Shown here: positions 43,843 to 53,044 of the stretch, one piece after another
How positions within the stretch are numbered: position 1 is the first letter of the stretch
How the letters are laid out: each line of letters opens with the position of its first letter
NCBI GenBank assembly: GCA_963691775.1
Contig: OY829369.1
Location: forward strand, 4,216,001 to 4,280,000
Origin: JAZBPO01 sp963691775
Lineage (GTDB): Bacteria; Pseudomonadota; Gammaproteobacteria; Pseudomonadales; Azotimanducaceae
Length of the DNA: 64,000 nucleotides
Direction: 5' to 3'
Made by a program: the position numbers and the translations under genes
The notes under the pieces: generated by a model
Seen by the model: the letters and a program-made list of their open reading frames with translations, nothing else
Databases searched by the model: none
What the model was told of the DNA's origin: nothing

Positions 43843-46800
43843 GCAGCGACACGACGCCCCCACCCTTCGTCCACCTTCGGGTGCACACGGAATTCTCGCT
43901 CGTCGACGGGCTCGTGAAAATCAAACCGCTAGTAAAGCGCACGGCCGAACTCGGCATGGCGGCCGTGGCGATGACCGACCAATCGAATCTCTTCGGTCTG
44001 GTGAAGTTCTATTCAGCCGCCCTCGATGCTGGCGTGAAGCCCATCGCGGGCTGTGATCTGTGGATCGTCGGGGAGGAGGGCGAGGCGCCGTCGCGGCTCA
44101 CGCTTCTCGCTCAGAACGAGGCCGGCTATCTCAATCTCACGGAACTCGTCTCGCGCAGCTTCACCGAGGGCCAGCGAGACGATCGAGCGATCGTCGACCG
44201 CGACTGGCTCGACGGTCGTACCCACGGACTGATCGCACTCAGCGGTGGACGTGATGGCGATGTCGTACAGGCGCTGAATGCGGGTCATGAGGACGTCGCC
44301 GACGCACGCATCGGGTACTGGCTTGAGCGCTTCGGCGACCGCTTCTATCTCGAAGTGACGCGCACCGGACGTGCCGGTGAAGACGCCTGGGTGCATGCGG
44401 CCGTCGATTTGGCTGAGCGACACGGCTGTCCAGTCGTCGCGACCAACGACGTACGCTTTCTTTCGCCGGACGACTTCGAGGCGCACGAGACGCGCGTCTG
44501 CATTCACGACAGCCGCGTTCTCGGTGATCCGCGCCGGCCGCGCAGCTACAGCGAGCAGCAGTACCTGCGCTCGCCGGAAGAGATGGCGGAGCTGTTCTCT
44601 GACCTCCCGGAAGCGCTAGAGAACACCGTTCAGATCGCGCGGCGCTGCTCGCTGACCATGCGCCTCGGCACGTACTTCCTGCCCGAATTCCCTATCCCCG
44701 AAGGGCACACCATCGCGACCTTTTTCGAGAAAGAGTCCTTCCGGGGCCTGGACGGGCGCCTCGAGCGCCTGCTCGATCGGGATGATCCGGACTATGCCGC
44801 CAAGCGTGCAGTGTACGAGGAGCGCCTGCGTTTCGAGCTCAAGATCATCCTCGATATGGACTTTCCTGGTTACTTCCTGATCGTGGCTGAGTTCATCGGC
44901 TGGGCTAAGCGCAACGGGATTCCGGTCGGCCCGGGGCGCGGTTCCGGCGCAGGCTCCCTGGTTGCCTATGCGCTCGGCATCACTGATCTCGATCCGCTCG
45001 CCTACGACCTGTTGTTCGAACGCTTCCTGAACCCCGAGCGTGTTTCCATGCCCGATTTCGACGTTGATTTCTGCATGGAGGGGCGCGACGCCGTGATCGA
45101 GCATGTCGCTGATCTCTACGGTAAGGCCGCCGTCTCCCAGATCGTTACCTACGGCACCATGGCGGCGAAGGCCGTGGTCCGGGATGTGGCTCGGGTTCAG
45201 GGCAAGCCCTATGGTCTTGCCGATCGGCTCTCCAAGCTCATTCCCTTTGAAGTCGGTATGACGCTCAAGAAGGCGATGGACCAGGAGGAAGCGCTGCGCA
45301 CCTTCGTAGCAGAGAGTGAGGAGGTGTCCGAGATCATGGACATGGCCTTCAAGCTCGAGGGGCTCGTGCGCAATATCGGCAAGCACGCGGGCGGCGTCGT
45401 CATCGCGCCAGGCAAACTCACGGACTTCGTACCGCTGGTGGCGGACGACGCGGGCTCGCTCATGACCCAGTTCGACAAGGATGACGTCGAGCGCGCCGGT
45501 CTTGTGAAGTTCGACTTCCTCGGCCTGCGCACGCTCACGATCATCGACTGGGCGCTCGACGCCGTGAACGCCTTCCGAAAAAAGGATGGTGAGGGGCCCT
45601 TGGTCATCGAGGATGTGCCCCTTGGTGATCCGCGGGTGTTCGAGCTGCTGAAGAACGCGGAAACCACCGCGGTGTTCCAGCTCGAATCGCGAGGGATGAA
45701 GGAGCTGATCAAGCGCCTGCAGCCCGATTCCTTCGAGGACATCATCGCGCTCGTGGCGCTGTTCCGCCCCGGTCCGCTGCAGTCCGGAATGGTCGACGAC
45801 TTCATTGATCGCAAGCACGGCCGGGCTACCGTGACCTACGCGCACCCGGATCTCGAGCCGGTACTGTCGAACACCTACGGCGTCATCCTCTACCAGGAGC
45901 AGGTGCAGCGAATTGCTCAGGTGCTCGCGGGCTATACGCTCGGTGGCGCTGATCTCCTGCGCCGCGCTATGGGTAAGAAAAAGCCCGAGGAGATGGCAAA
46001 GCAGCGCACGATCTTCATGGAAGGCGCAGGCCGGAACGATATCGACGACGCCACTGCGACCTTCATCTTTGATCTCATGGAGAAGTTCGCGGGCTACGGC
46101 TTCAATAAATCCCACTCTGCCGCCTATGCGCTGGTTTCCTACCAGACAGCGTGGCTGAAGGCGCACCATCCCGCGCCGTTCATGGCCGCGGTGCTGTCCG
46201 CCGACATGCAGCAGACCGACAAGATCGTGACGCTCATCGAAGAGTGTCGGCAGATGGACCTCGAGATCCTGCCGCCGGACGTGAATCGCGGCGTTTATCG
46301 TTTCACCGCCGTGCGGGGCGGCGCGGGTGATCGTGACGGCATCGTCTACGGTCTCGGGGCCGTGAAGGGCGTCGGCGAGGGACCGATCGAGGCGATCGTC
46401 GCGTCGCGCAACGCGGACGGCCCCTTCGAGGACCTCTTTGACCTGTGCCGGCGCGTCGATCCGCGCAAGCTCAACAAGCGTTCCCTTGAGGCGCTGGTCC
46501 GCGCCGGTGCACTCGATCTACTTGCCTGCGACGACGACGAGGGGCGTCCCCATCGAGCTTCACTCCTTGCGAGCCTCGATGATGCGCTCAGATCAGCGGA
46601 GCAGGCCTCCCGCAACGAAGAAGCGGGCATGGGTGATCTCTTTGGCGAGCCCGGTACTGCTGCGGTGATTGCTCCACCTGCGCTGGCGGACGTGCGACCG
46701 CTGACGCCGCAGCAACGTCTGGGGGGCGAAAAGGAGACCCTCGGGCTGTATCTCACAGGACACCCTATCGAAGCCTACGAAGAGGAAATCCGGCAGTTCG

Positions 46801-47369
46801 CGTCTACGCGGATCACTGATCTTCGGGCGGATCGTAACGTTCAGGTCATCGCTGGCCTGATCGTTGATCAGCGGGTCATCCGGACCAAGAGCGGTGATGC
46901 CATCGCCTTCGTGACCCTCGACGATCGATCCGGTCGCATCGAGGTGGTGGTGCGGTCGGAACTGCTCGATGCCTGCCGTGAAAAGCTCGGCGCGGACAAC
47001 ATCGTCATCGTCGAAGGTGAGGTGGGCATCAACGACCGCTCCGGCGATCCGGTCCCGCAGGTGCGGCGGACGCATGCGATTCACTCGATGACCGAGGCCC
47101 GTCAGCGCTACGCCCGTGCCGTAGACATTCGCCTTGATGCCGAGCGCTGCTGTGGGGACTTCACCGATCGTCTGCAGCGCCTGCTCACCGCTTACCGCGG
47201 CGATGGCTGTCCGATTGCAGTTCGCTATCGCCGTTCGGACGCTGAGGCGCAGCTTCGCCTTGGTGACGAATGGCGGGTCGAGCCAAGCGATGATCTGCTC
47301 CAGCGTCTGCGCGATGACCTGGGCGTCCGCGATGTGCGCATGCGCTATCAGGACCGCGTCGCGGGCTGA
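43839..47369 (+). CDS. dnaE: DNA polymerase III alpha subunit DnaE
   Basis: Replicative DNA polymerase. 1176 residues from ATG 43839. N-terminal PHP domain (FVHLRVHTEFSLVDGL), polymerase palm with GPGRGSGAGSLVAYAL and the catalytic aspartates in PDFDVDFCMEGRD, fingers, tandem HhH domain (GVGEGPIEAIVASR), and C-terminal OB fold (NVQVIAGLIVDQRVIRTKSG). Length and layout are those of E. coli DnaE1. In Pseudomonas and E. coli accA follows; here tilS does. Confidence 0.98.
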   Translation: MSSDTTPPPFVHLRVHTEFSLVDGLVKIKPLVKRTAELGMAAVAMTDQSNLFGLVKFYSAALDAGVKPIAGCDLWIVGEEGEAPSRLTLLAQNEAGYLNLTELVSRSFTEGQRDDRAIVDRDWLDGRTHGLIALSGGRDGDVVQALNAGHEDVADARIGYWLERFGDRFYLEVTRTGRAGEDAWVHAAVDLAERHGCPVVATNDVRFLSPDDFEAHETRVCIHDSRVLGDPRRPRSYSEQQYLRSPEEMAELFSDLPEALENTVQIARRCSLTMRLGTYFLPEFPIPEGHTIATFFEKESFRGLDGRLERLLDRDDPDYAAKRAVYEERLRFELKIILDMDFPGYFLIVAEFIGWAKRNGIPVGPGRGSGAGSLVAYALGITDLDPLAYDLLFERFLNPERVSMPDFDVDFCMEGRDAVIEHVADLYGKAAVSQIVTYGTMAAKAVVRDVARVQGKPYGLADRLSKLIPFEVGMTLKKAMDQEEALRTFVAESEEVSEIMDMAFKLEGLVRNIGKHAGGVVIAPGKLTDFVPLVADDAGSLMTQFDKDDVERAGLVKFDFLGLRTLTIIDWALDAVNAFRKKDGEGPLVIEDVPLGDPRVFELLKNAETTAVFQLESRGMKELIKRLQPDSFEDIIALVALFRPGPLQSGMVDDFIDRKHGRATVTYAHPDLEPVLSNTYGVILYQEQVQRIAQVLAGYTLGGADLLRRAMGKKKPEEMAKQRTIFMEGAGRNDIDDATATFIFDLMEKFAGYGFNKSHSAAYALVSYQTAWLKAHHPAPFMAAVLSADMQQTDKIVTLIEECRQMDLEILPPDVNRGVYRFTAVRGGAGDRDGIVYGLGAVKGVGEGPIEAIVASRNADGPFEDLFDLCRRVDPRKLNKRSLEALVRAGALDLLACDDDEGRPHRASLLASLDDALRSAEQASRNEEAGMGDLFGEPGTAAVIAPPALADVRPLTPQQRLGGEKETLGLYLTGHPIEAYEEEIRQFASTRITDLRADRNVQVIAGLIVDQRVIRTKSGDAIAFVTLDDRSGRIEVVVRSELLDACREKLGADNIVIVEGEVGINDRSGDPVPQVRRTHAIHSMTEARQRYARAVDIRLDAERCCGDFTDRLQRLLTAYRGDGCPIAVRYRRSDAEAQLRLGDEWRVEPSDDLLQRLRDDLGVRDVRMRYQDRVAG

Positions 47370-47380
47370 CGCTGCAGACC

Positions 47381-48724
47381 GTGGAGCCGATAACGAGTTT
47401 GCAGCAAAGCCTTGCAGCGGCGCTGACGGATACTGCCGCGGAGCAAAGGGTGGTGGCGCTTTCGGGCGGGCGCGATTCCATGACGCTTCTGGAAGTGCTC
47501 TGTCACCTTCATCGGGAGGCGGCAGCGCCGCCCCCTAGGGCGATTCACGTCGTGCACGGGCTCAGCGCCCAGGCTGATGGCTGGGCGGCTCGGCTGGAAG
47601 CCCACTGCGGCGTTCGCGACGTGCCCCTGCGGGTCGAACGCGTGACCGTGGATCGGACGGGCGCTGGCCTCGAGGCCGATGCACGACGTGCGCGCTACGC
47701 TGCGTTCGAACGCGTCCTTGAGCAGAACGATCGCCTGCTCCTCGCGCAGCATCGCGAAGATCAGCTAGAAACGGTCTGGCTGCGCCTGCTGCGTGGCGCG
47801 GGTCCGCGCGGCCTTGCGGGGATGCCCGACACTCGTGCGCTCGGCTCAGGGCGGCTGCTCCGCCCATGGCTCAGCGAGCCGGGTACGCGGATCGAGGCCG
47901 CCGGTCGAGCGCTCCGGCTTGAATGGGTCGAGGATCCATCGAATCGGAGCAGCGAGGTTGATCGGGCCTACTTGCGCACGCACTTGCTTCCTCAGATCCG
48001 GGCGCGCTGGCCTGGGATAGACGGTGCCATGCTTGCGGCGGCGGACGCCGGGTCCGCTCAGGCGACAGTGCTGGATGCGCTCCTTCCGGCCGTGCCGCCC
48101 GAGGGTGGACCGCTGGCTTTGGCGGATCTGCCTGCGGAGGACCGAATCGCAGCGGAAATGCTGCGACGCTGGCTTGCGGGTGCGGGTGTAGACATGCCGT
48201 CGCGAGGGCGCCTGGCCTCATGCCTCGCGCAGCGGCATGCGGCGCCCGATGCGCGTCCGCGCACTGAGCTGGGGGAACACGCCGTCGTGCGCCATGATGG
48301 CCGCCTCCACCTGCTGCCGCGCGAATTGCCGACGCTGGCGGCCATGTCGATTCCCCTGCGCCCCAGCGAGGTTGATCTCGGCGCGGGCCGCCTCGAGCTG
48401 CTCGCCGCGGCTGGAGGGGGAGGGCTGCGGTCGGATCTTGAGGCCTGCGAAGTCCGAGCGCGTCGGCCTGGAGAGGTGGTGCACCCGGTCGGGCGTCGCC
48501 CGATGCCGCTCAAGCGTCTGCTGCAGGAGCTGCGCATGCCGCCTTGGCTGCGCGAGCGCACGCCGTTGCTCTGCGCTGGTGAAGAGGTGCTAGCGATTGC
48601 GGGCGTGACGCTCTGCGAGCCGGGTCTGTCGCGTGCGAGCGGGCTGAGCCTGGAGGTTCGCTGGACACCTGAGATCGGTTCCGAAAGATCATCCCTTCGT
48701 CGTTCTGATGGCTGCGCCGATTGA
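47381..48724 (+). CDS. tilS: tRNA(Ile)-lysidine synthase TilS
   Basis: Changes C34 of the tRNA-Ile CAU anticodon to lysidine so it reads AUA. 447 residues from GTG 47381, 11 bases after dnaE. PP-loop SGGRDSMTLLEVL, substrate loop LLAQHREDQLETVWLRLLRG, and EDPSNRS. C-terminal domain carries RRPMPLKRLLQELRMPPWLRER. The coding sequence is very rich in Arg and GC. Confidence 0.95.
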   Translation: MEPITSLQQSLAAALTDTAAEQRVVALSGGRDSMTLLEVLCHLHREAAAPPPRAIHVVHGLSAQADGWAARLEAHCGVRDVPLRVERVTVDRTGAGLEADARRARYAAFERVLEQNDRLLLAQHREDQLETVWLRLLRGAGPRGLAGMPDTRALGSGRLLRPWLSEPGTRIEAAGRALRLEWVEDPSNRSSEVDRAYLRTHLLPQIRARWPGIDGAMLAAADAGSAQATVLDALLPAVPPEGGPLALADLPAEDRIAAEMLRRWLAGAGVDMPSRGRLASCLAQRHAAPDARPRTELGEHAVVRHDGRLHLLPRELPTLAAMSIPLRPSEVDLGAGRLELLAAAGGGGLRSDLEACEVRARRPGEVVHPVGRRPMPLKRLLQELRMPPWLRERTPLLCAGEEVLAIAGVTLCEPGLSRASGLSLEVRWTPEIGSERSSLRRSDGCAD

Positions 48725-48750
48725 GCCTTTCTGGGGGGCGGTGGTACGCT
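48721..48750 (+). promoter_or_regulatory. Candidate pyrG promoter
   Basis: TTGAGC (48721-48726, overlapping the tilS stop) and TACGCT (48745-48750) with an 18-base spacer. Each hexamer only partly matches consensus. A start about seven bases downstream would place the first transcribed base almost at the foot of the hairpin at 48756-48799. Confidence 0.35.
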
Positions 48751-48755
48751 GACGT

Positions 48756-48799
48756 CCCATCTTGAGATCACCGCCCGGGTGGTCCTTGAGCAAGATGGG
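48756..48799 (+). promoter_or_regulatory. Long nested hairpin directly before pyrG
   Basis: Outer stem CCCATCTTG (48756-48764) with CAAGATGGG (48791-48799), nine perfect pairs. Inner stem GATCACC (48766-48772) with GGTGGTC (48778-48784), seven pairs including one G-U, five-base loop. It ends six bases before the ATG at 48806, and the only Shine-Dalgarno-like bases (GGGA, 48797-48800) lie in the 3' arm. This suggests control of pyrG translation or a dyad operator; no T-run, so not a terminator. Confidence 0.6.
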
Positions 48800-48805
48800 A
48801 AACAC

Positions 48806-50470
48806 ATGACGCGATACATCTGCGTGACCGGTGGGGTGGTCTCCTCACTTGGCAAGGGCATTCTCGCCGCATCGCTCGCAGCGGTGCTTGAAGCCCGGGG
48901 CCTGAAGGTCACGATTCTCAAGCTGGACCCCTATATCAACGTCGATCCCGGCACCATGAGCCCTTTTCAGCATGGCGAGGTCTTCGTGACCCAGGACGGT
49001 GCGGAAACCGATCTTGATCTAGGGCACTACGAGCGCTTTCTGCGTTCGCGAATGACGCGCCGAAACAATTTCACAACGGGCAGCGTCTACGCGGAGGTGC
49101 TGCGCAAGGAGCGACGCGGCGATTACCTTGGTGGCACCGTGCAGGTCATTCCGCACGTCACCGATGAGATCAAGGCGCGGATTCGTGCCGGATCGGAAGG
49201 CTACGATGTGGCGCTGCTTGAGATTGGCGGTACGGTCGGCGACATCGAAAGCCAGCCTTTCCTCGAAGCGATCCGGCAGCTGCGGGTCGAAGTCGGCATG
49301 TCGAATGCGATCCTGATCCATCTCACGCTGGTGCCGTACATCGCTACGGCGGGCGAGACCAAGACCAAGCCTACGCAGCACTCGGTAAAGGAGCTGCGAT
49401 CGATCGGTCTGCAGCCTGACATTCTGGTATGTCGCTCCGACCATGAAATCGGTGATTCCTCGCGGCGAAAGATCGCCCTGTTCACGAACGTCGAGGAGCG
49501 CGCGGTCGTGCCGCTCGAGGACGCGGATACGATCTACGAGATCCCGAGCATGCTGCATCGCTGGGGCCTCGATGAGATCGTGTGTGACAAGCTGCGCCTG
49601 GAAACGAGCAACGAGGCAGATCTGTCAGAGTGGGAGCGCGTTGTCGATGCCTTGCGTAACCCCGAGCGGACGGTGCGCATCGGGATGGTCGGCAAATACA
49701 TGGACCTTCTGGACGCCTACAAGTCGCTGATCGAGGCGGTGGGTCACGCGGGCATACAGCTCCGCACAAAGGTCGAGATCGAGACGATTGATTCCGAGGA
49801 TATCGAGCGCGAGGGCACGGGCATGCTCGAGGGGCTGGACGCCATCCTCGTGCCAGGTGGTTTTGGCGAGCGTGGCTTCGAGGGCAAGATCGCTGCGGCG
49901 CGCTACGCGCGCGAGCATGGCGTCCCCTATCTCGGGATTTGCTACGGGCTGCACGCTGCCGTCATAGACTTCGCGCGCAGCGTCGGCGAGATGAGCGGCG
50001 CGAACTCCACGGAGAACGACGCCACCACACCTTGGCCCGTCGTTGCGCTCATCACCGAATGGACGGACGCCGACGGCTCGGTGGAGACACGCAGCGGAAG
50101 TTCCGATCTGGGCGGCACCATGCGCCTGGGCGAGCAGGACTGTGCGCTCGTTGAGGGCAGCCTCGCCCGATCACTCTATGGCGCGGAGGTGATTTCCGAG
50201 CGCCATCGCCACCGCTACGAGGTCAACGAGCACTATGTTGATCGCCTCGTCCAGGCGGGCCTCAAGGTCGCCGGGCGCAGCGTGCCCGACGGGCTCGTGG
50301 AAATGATCGAGCTGCCGGATCACCCGTGGTTCGTGGCCAGCCAGTTTCATCCGGAGTTCACCTCTACGCCGCGCGAGGGGCATCCGCTGTTTCTGGGGTT
50401 CGTCAGCGCGGCGATGGTGCGGGCTGAACGCGATGCGGACACGGCTGCGGCAGAGGTCACCGGTGGCTGA
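48806..50470 (+). CDS. pyrG: CTP synthase
   Basis: Makes CTP from UTP, ATP and glutamine. 554 residues from ATG 48806 (MTRYICVTGGVVSSLGKG is the family N-terminus). Synthase domain with LDPYINVDPGTMSP and the GGTVGDIE region; class I glutamine amidotransferase domain with VPGGFGERG, nucleophile Cys in LGICYGLHAA, and His-Pro-Glu in QFHPEFTSTP. An in-frame GTG at 48779 lies inside the upstream hairpin and is not conserved. Confidence 0.97.
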   Translation: MTRYICVTGGVVSSLGKGILAASLAAVLEARGLKVTILKLDPYINVDPGTMSPFQHGEVFVTQDGAETDLDLGHYERFLRSRMTRRNNFTTGSVYAEVLRKERRGDYLGGTVQVIPHVTDEIKARIRAGSEGYDVALLEIGGTVGDIESQPFLEAIRQLRVEVGMSNAILIHLTLVPYIATAGETKTKPTQHSVKELRSIGLQPDILVCRSDHEIGDSSRRKIALFTNVEERAVVPLEDADTIYEIPSMLHRWGLDEIVCDKLRLETSNEADLSEWERVVDALRNPERTVRIGMVGKYMDLLDAYKSLIEAVGHAGIQLRTKVEIETIDSEDIEREGTGMLEGLDAILVPGGFGERGFEGKIAAARYAREHGVPYLGICYGLHAAVIDFARSVGEMSGANSTENDATTPWPVVALITEWTDADGSVETRSGSSDLGGTMRLGEQDCALVEGSLARSLYGAEVISERHRHRYEVNEHYVDRLVQAGLKVAGRSVPDGLVEMIELPDHPWFVASQFHPEFTSTPREGHPLFLGFVSAAMVRAERDADTAAAEVTGG

Positions 50471-50503
50471 GCTTGGGCGGCGGGGGTACCATCCGCGCCT
50501 CCC

Positions 50504-50536
50504 ATGCGGCGGGTCGGAACCCTGGGTGCGCCGCAT
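50504..50536 (+). promoter_or_regulatory. Stem-loop upstream of kdsA
   Basis: ATGCGGCG (50504-50511) pairs perfectly with CGCCGCAT (50529-50536) around a 17-base loop, ending 24 bases before the kdsA start. No T-run. It may be a pyrG-kdsA intercistronic structure. Confidence 0.4.
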
Positions 50537-50560
50537 CGCCCCGTTCCAGCGAGTAACGTG

Positions 50561-51400
50561 ATGCAACTGTGTGGCTTCGACGTCGGCCTGGACCGACCCC
50601 TGTTTCTCATCGCGGGTCCCTGCGTGATCGAAAGCGAACAGCTCGCGCTCGATACGGCGGGCTATCTCAAGGAAATGACGACCCGCCTTGGCGTACCGTT
50701 CATCTACAAGTCGTCCTACGACAAGGCGAATCGCTCCTCCGCAGGCAGCTATCGCGGTCCAGGTATCGAGGAAGGTCTGAGAATCCTTTCCGAGGTGCAA
50801 CGCCAGATCGGCGTTCCGGTGCTGACGGACGTGCACGAAGACACGCCGATGGAGGAGGTGGCCTCCGTCGTTGACGTGCTTCAGACCCCAGCGCTGCTCT
50901 GCCGCCAGACCAATTTCATTCAGGCAGCCTGTGCACCCGGCAAGCCAGTGAACATCAAGAAAGGTCAGTTCGTCGCCCCGGGAGACATGGTGAACGTGGT
51001 CGACAAGGCGAAGGCGACTGGTAACGAGAACGTCATGGTCTGCGAGCGCGGCGTGAGCTTCGGCTACAACAATCTAGTATCGGACATGCGCTCGCTGTCG
51101 ATCATGCGCGACACAGGCTGTCCGGTGGTGTTCGACGCCACCCACTCGGCGCAGTTGCCGGGCGGGCAGGGGACGCGCTCCGGCGGCATGCGCGAGGTGA
51201 TTCCGGTACTGGCGCGGGCGGCGATCGCCGCGGGCGTGTCCGGCCTTTTCATGGAAACGCACCCGCGGCCCGATGAAGCACTTTGCGACGGTCCGAACTC
51301 CTGGCCCATGAACCATATGGAAGCGCTGCTGGAGGTCCTCGTCGCCCTGGATGCTGCCGTGAAGGCGCGACCGCTGGCAGAGAGGGAAGTCGCGGCCTGA
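50561..51400 (+). CDS. kdsA: 3-deoxy-8-phosphooctulonate synthase (Kdo-8-P synthase)
   Basis: Condenses arabinose-5-phosphate and phosphoenolpyruvate to Kdo-8-P for the lipopolysaccharide inner core. 279 residues from ATG 50561, near the usual 280-284; a longer frame to 50504 adds unconserved residues. Motifs: LIAGPCVIES, KSSYDKANRSS, VNIKKGQFVAPGDM, ERGVSFGYNNLVSDMRS and FDATHSAQLPG. enolase downstream makes its PEP substrate. Confidence 0.97.
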   Translation: MQLCGFDVGLDRPLFLIAGPCVIESEQLALDTAGYLKEMTTRLGVPFIYKSSYDKANRSSAGSYRGPGIEEGLRILSEVQRQIGVPVLTDVHEDTPMEEVASVVDVLQTPALLCRQTNFIQAACAPGKPVNIKKGQFVAPGDMVNVVDKAKATGNENVMVCERGVSFGYNNLVSDMRSLSIMRDTGCPVVFDATHSAQLPGGQGTRSGGMREVIPVLARAAIAAGVSGLFMETHPRPDEALCDGPNSWPMNHMEALLEVLVALDAAVKARPLAEREVAA

Positions 51401-51441
51401 TTTCGCCGCGATGCACTGAGTAACGGAGGGGAGAGCGGAAA

Positions 51442-52725
51442 TTGTCTGCGATCGTCGAAATCAAGGGCCGCGAGATTCTCGATTCGCGCGGTAATCCCAC
51501 GGTCGAGGCGGACGTCCGCCTCGCTGACGGCAGCCTCGGGCGCGCCGTTGCGCCCTCCGGCGCATCAACCGGCACTCGCGAAGCGCTGGAACTGCGTGAT
51601 CAGGATGCTGACCGCTATCTCGGCAAGGGTGTGAAGCAGGCAGTTGTAAACGTATCCGGGCCCATTGCGGAGCGTTTGGCTGGAACGGACGCACGCGATC
51701 AGCGCGCCGTTGACGCTGCGCTCATCGAACTGGATGGTACTGAGAACAAGGCTGCGCTCGGAGCGAACGCCATGCTCGCGGCCTCCCTCGCGACCGCGAA
51801 GGCGGCGGCGATCTCCAGCGGCCAGCCGCTGTACGCGTGCATTGCCGGGCTCGCGGGCACCGGCTTCAGCATGCCGCTGCCCATGATGAACATCCTCAAT
51901 GGCGGTGCCCATGCGGACAACAATGTCGACATACAGGAGTTCATGATCCAGCCCGTTGCTGCAGGCTCCTTTGCGGAGGGCCTTCGCTGTGGCGTAGAGG
52001 TCTTCCATGCGCTCAAGAAAGTACTGGGCGAGCGGGGCCTGTCGACGGCCGTGGGCGATGAAGGGGGCTTCGCCCCGAATCTGCCCTCCAATGAGGCGGC
52101 GCTGGAAGCGATCGCCGAAGCCGTGGAGCGCGCGGGTTATGGGCTCGGTACGGATGTCACTCTCGCCCTCGACTGCGCCGCCAGCGAGTTCTACAGCAAC
52201 GGTCGCTATGAGCTCGCTGGCGACGGCACCGTGCTTGATGCATCGGGTTTTGCCGATTACCTCGCGGATCTCGCAGCGCGTTATCCGATCGTGTCCATCG
52301 AGGACGGCATGGACGAGAGTGACTGGGACGGTTGGGCGATCCTCACCAAGCGCCTTGGCGATCGCGTTCAGCTCGTAGGTGACGATCTCTTCGTCACCAA
52401 CACCAAGATTCTTCAGCGTGGCATCGATGAGGGCGTGGCCAATGCGATCCTGATCAAGTTCAATCAGATCGGTACGCTGACGGAAACGCTCAATGCCATC
52501 GCGCTCGGCCGCGAGGCGGGTTACGCCAGCGTCATCAGCCATCGCTCAGGCGAGACGGAGGACGTCACCATAGCGGATCTCGCCGTCGGCACCGGCGCTG
52601 GTCAGATCAAGACGGGTTCATTGTGCCGATCAGATCGCGTTGCCAAGTACAACCAGCTCCTGCGTATCGAGGAAACCCTCGGCGCCGACGCGCCCTATCG
52701 CGGCCGTGCTGAACTTCGCGTCTGA
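51442..52725 (+). CDS. eno: Enolase
   Basis: Interconverts 2-phosphoglycerate and PEP; also a degradosome partner in many gammaproteobacteria. 427 residues from TTG 51442, with GGAGGGGAGAG about ten bases upstream. Signatures: REILDSRGNPTVEADV, PSGASTGTREALELRD, MMNILNGGAHADNNVDIQEF split over the metal site, VGDEGGFAPNL, VGDDLFVTN, and SHRSGETEDVTIADLAVG. ftsB starts inside its last 20 bases. Confidence 0.97.
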   Translation: MSAIVEIKGREILDSRGNPTVEADVRLADGSLGRAVAPSGASTGTREALELRDQDADRYLGKGVKQAVVNVSGPIAERLAGTDARDQRAVDAALIELDGTENKAALGANAMLAASLATAKAAAISSGQPLYACIAGLAGTGFSMPLPMMNILNGGAHADNNVDIQEFMIQPVAAGSFAEGLRCGVEVFHALKKVLGERGLSTAVGDEGGFAPNLPSNEAALEAIAEAVERAGYGLGTDVTLALDCAASEFYSNGRYELAGDGTVLDASGFADYLADLAARYPIVSIEDGMDESDWDGWAILTKRLGDRVQLVGDDLFVTNTKILQRGIDEGVANAILIKFNQIGTLTETLNAIALGREAGYASVISHRSGETEDVTIADLAVGTGAGQIKTGSLCRSDRVAKYNQLLRIEETLGADAPYRGRAELRV

Positions 52726-53038
52726 CGCCCAGGGCCTCCTCGGGCGCGTCGCCGTCGCCGCGCTCGCGTGCGCGTTTTTCGCGCTCCAGCTGCGGCTCTG
52801 GACCGGCGAAGGCAGCCTCGCAGAAGTCACCGTTCTTGAGACCAGAGTGCAGGCGGACTTGAGGGAGAACACCCGCCTGGCAGAACAGAACAGGCTCCTG
52901 GAGGCCGAGGTGCGGGCGCTCAAGGAGGACCCTGACAGCCTTGAAGCCCGGGCGCGATCGGAGCTCGGGATGATTCGTGAAGGCGAGACCTTCTACGTGG
53001 TGCTGCCCGCCGCGCGCGGCGGCCTTGGCGCGCCCTGA
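52706..53038 (+). CDS. ftsB: Cell division protein FtsB
   Basis: Small bitopic divisome protein that forms a coiled-coil complex with FtsL and FtsQ. 110 residues from GTG 52706, which overlaps the eno end; E. coli FtsB is 103. One membrane helix (about 13-30, RVAVAALACAFFALQLRLW), a periplasmic leucine-zipper-like coil (LETRVQADLRENTRLAEQ), and the C-terminal family motif ARSELGMIREGETFYVV. A longer frame from 52640 lies within eno and is rejected. Confidence 0.93.
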   Translation: MLNFASDAQGLLGRVAVAALACAFFALQLRLWTGEGSLAEVTVLETRVQADLRENTRLAEQNRLLEAEVRALKEDPDSLEARARSELGMIREGETFYVVLPAARGGLGAP

Positions 53039-53044
53039 CCTCGC

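Noticed and set aside
44616..46169. Open frame of 517 codons on the minus strand within dnaE
   Set aside because: It mirrors the codon pattern of a full-length, highly conserved dnaE. High GC at third positions opens long antisense frames; its product is a low-complexity Arg/Glu/His mix with no family pattern.
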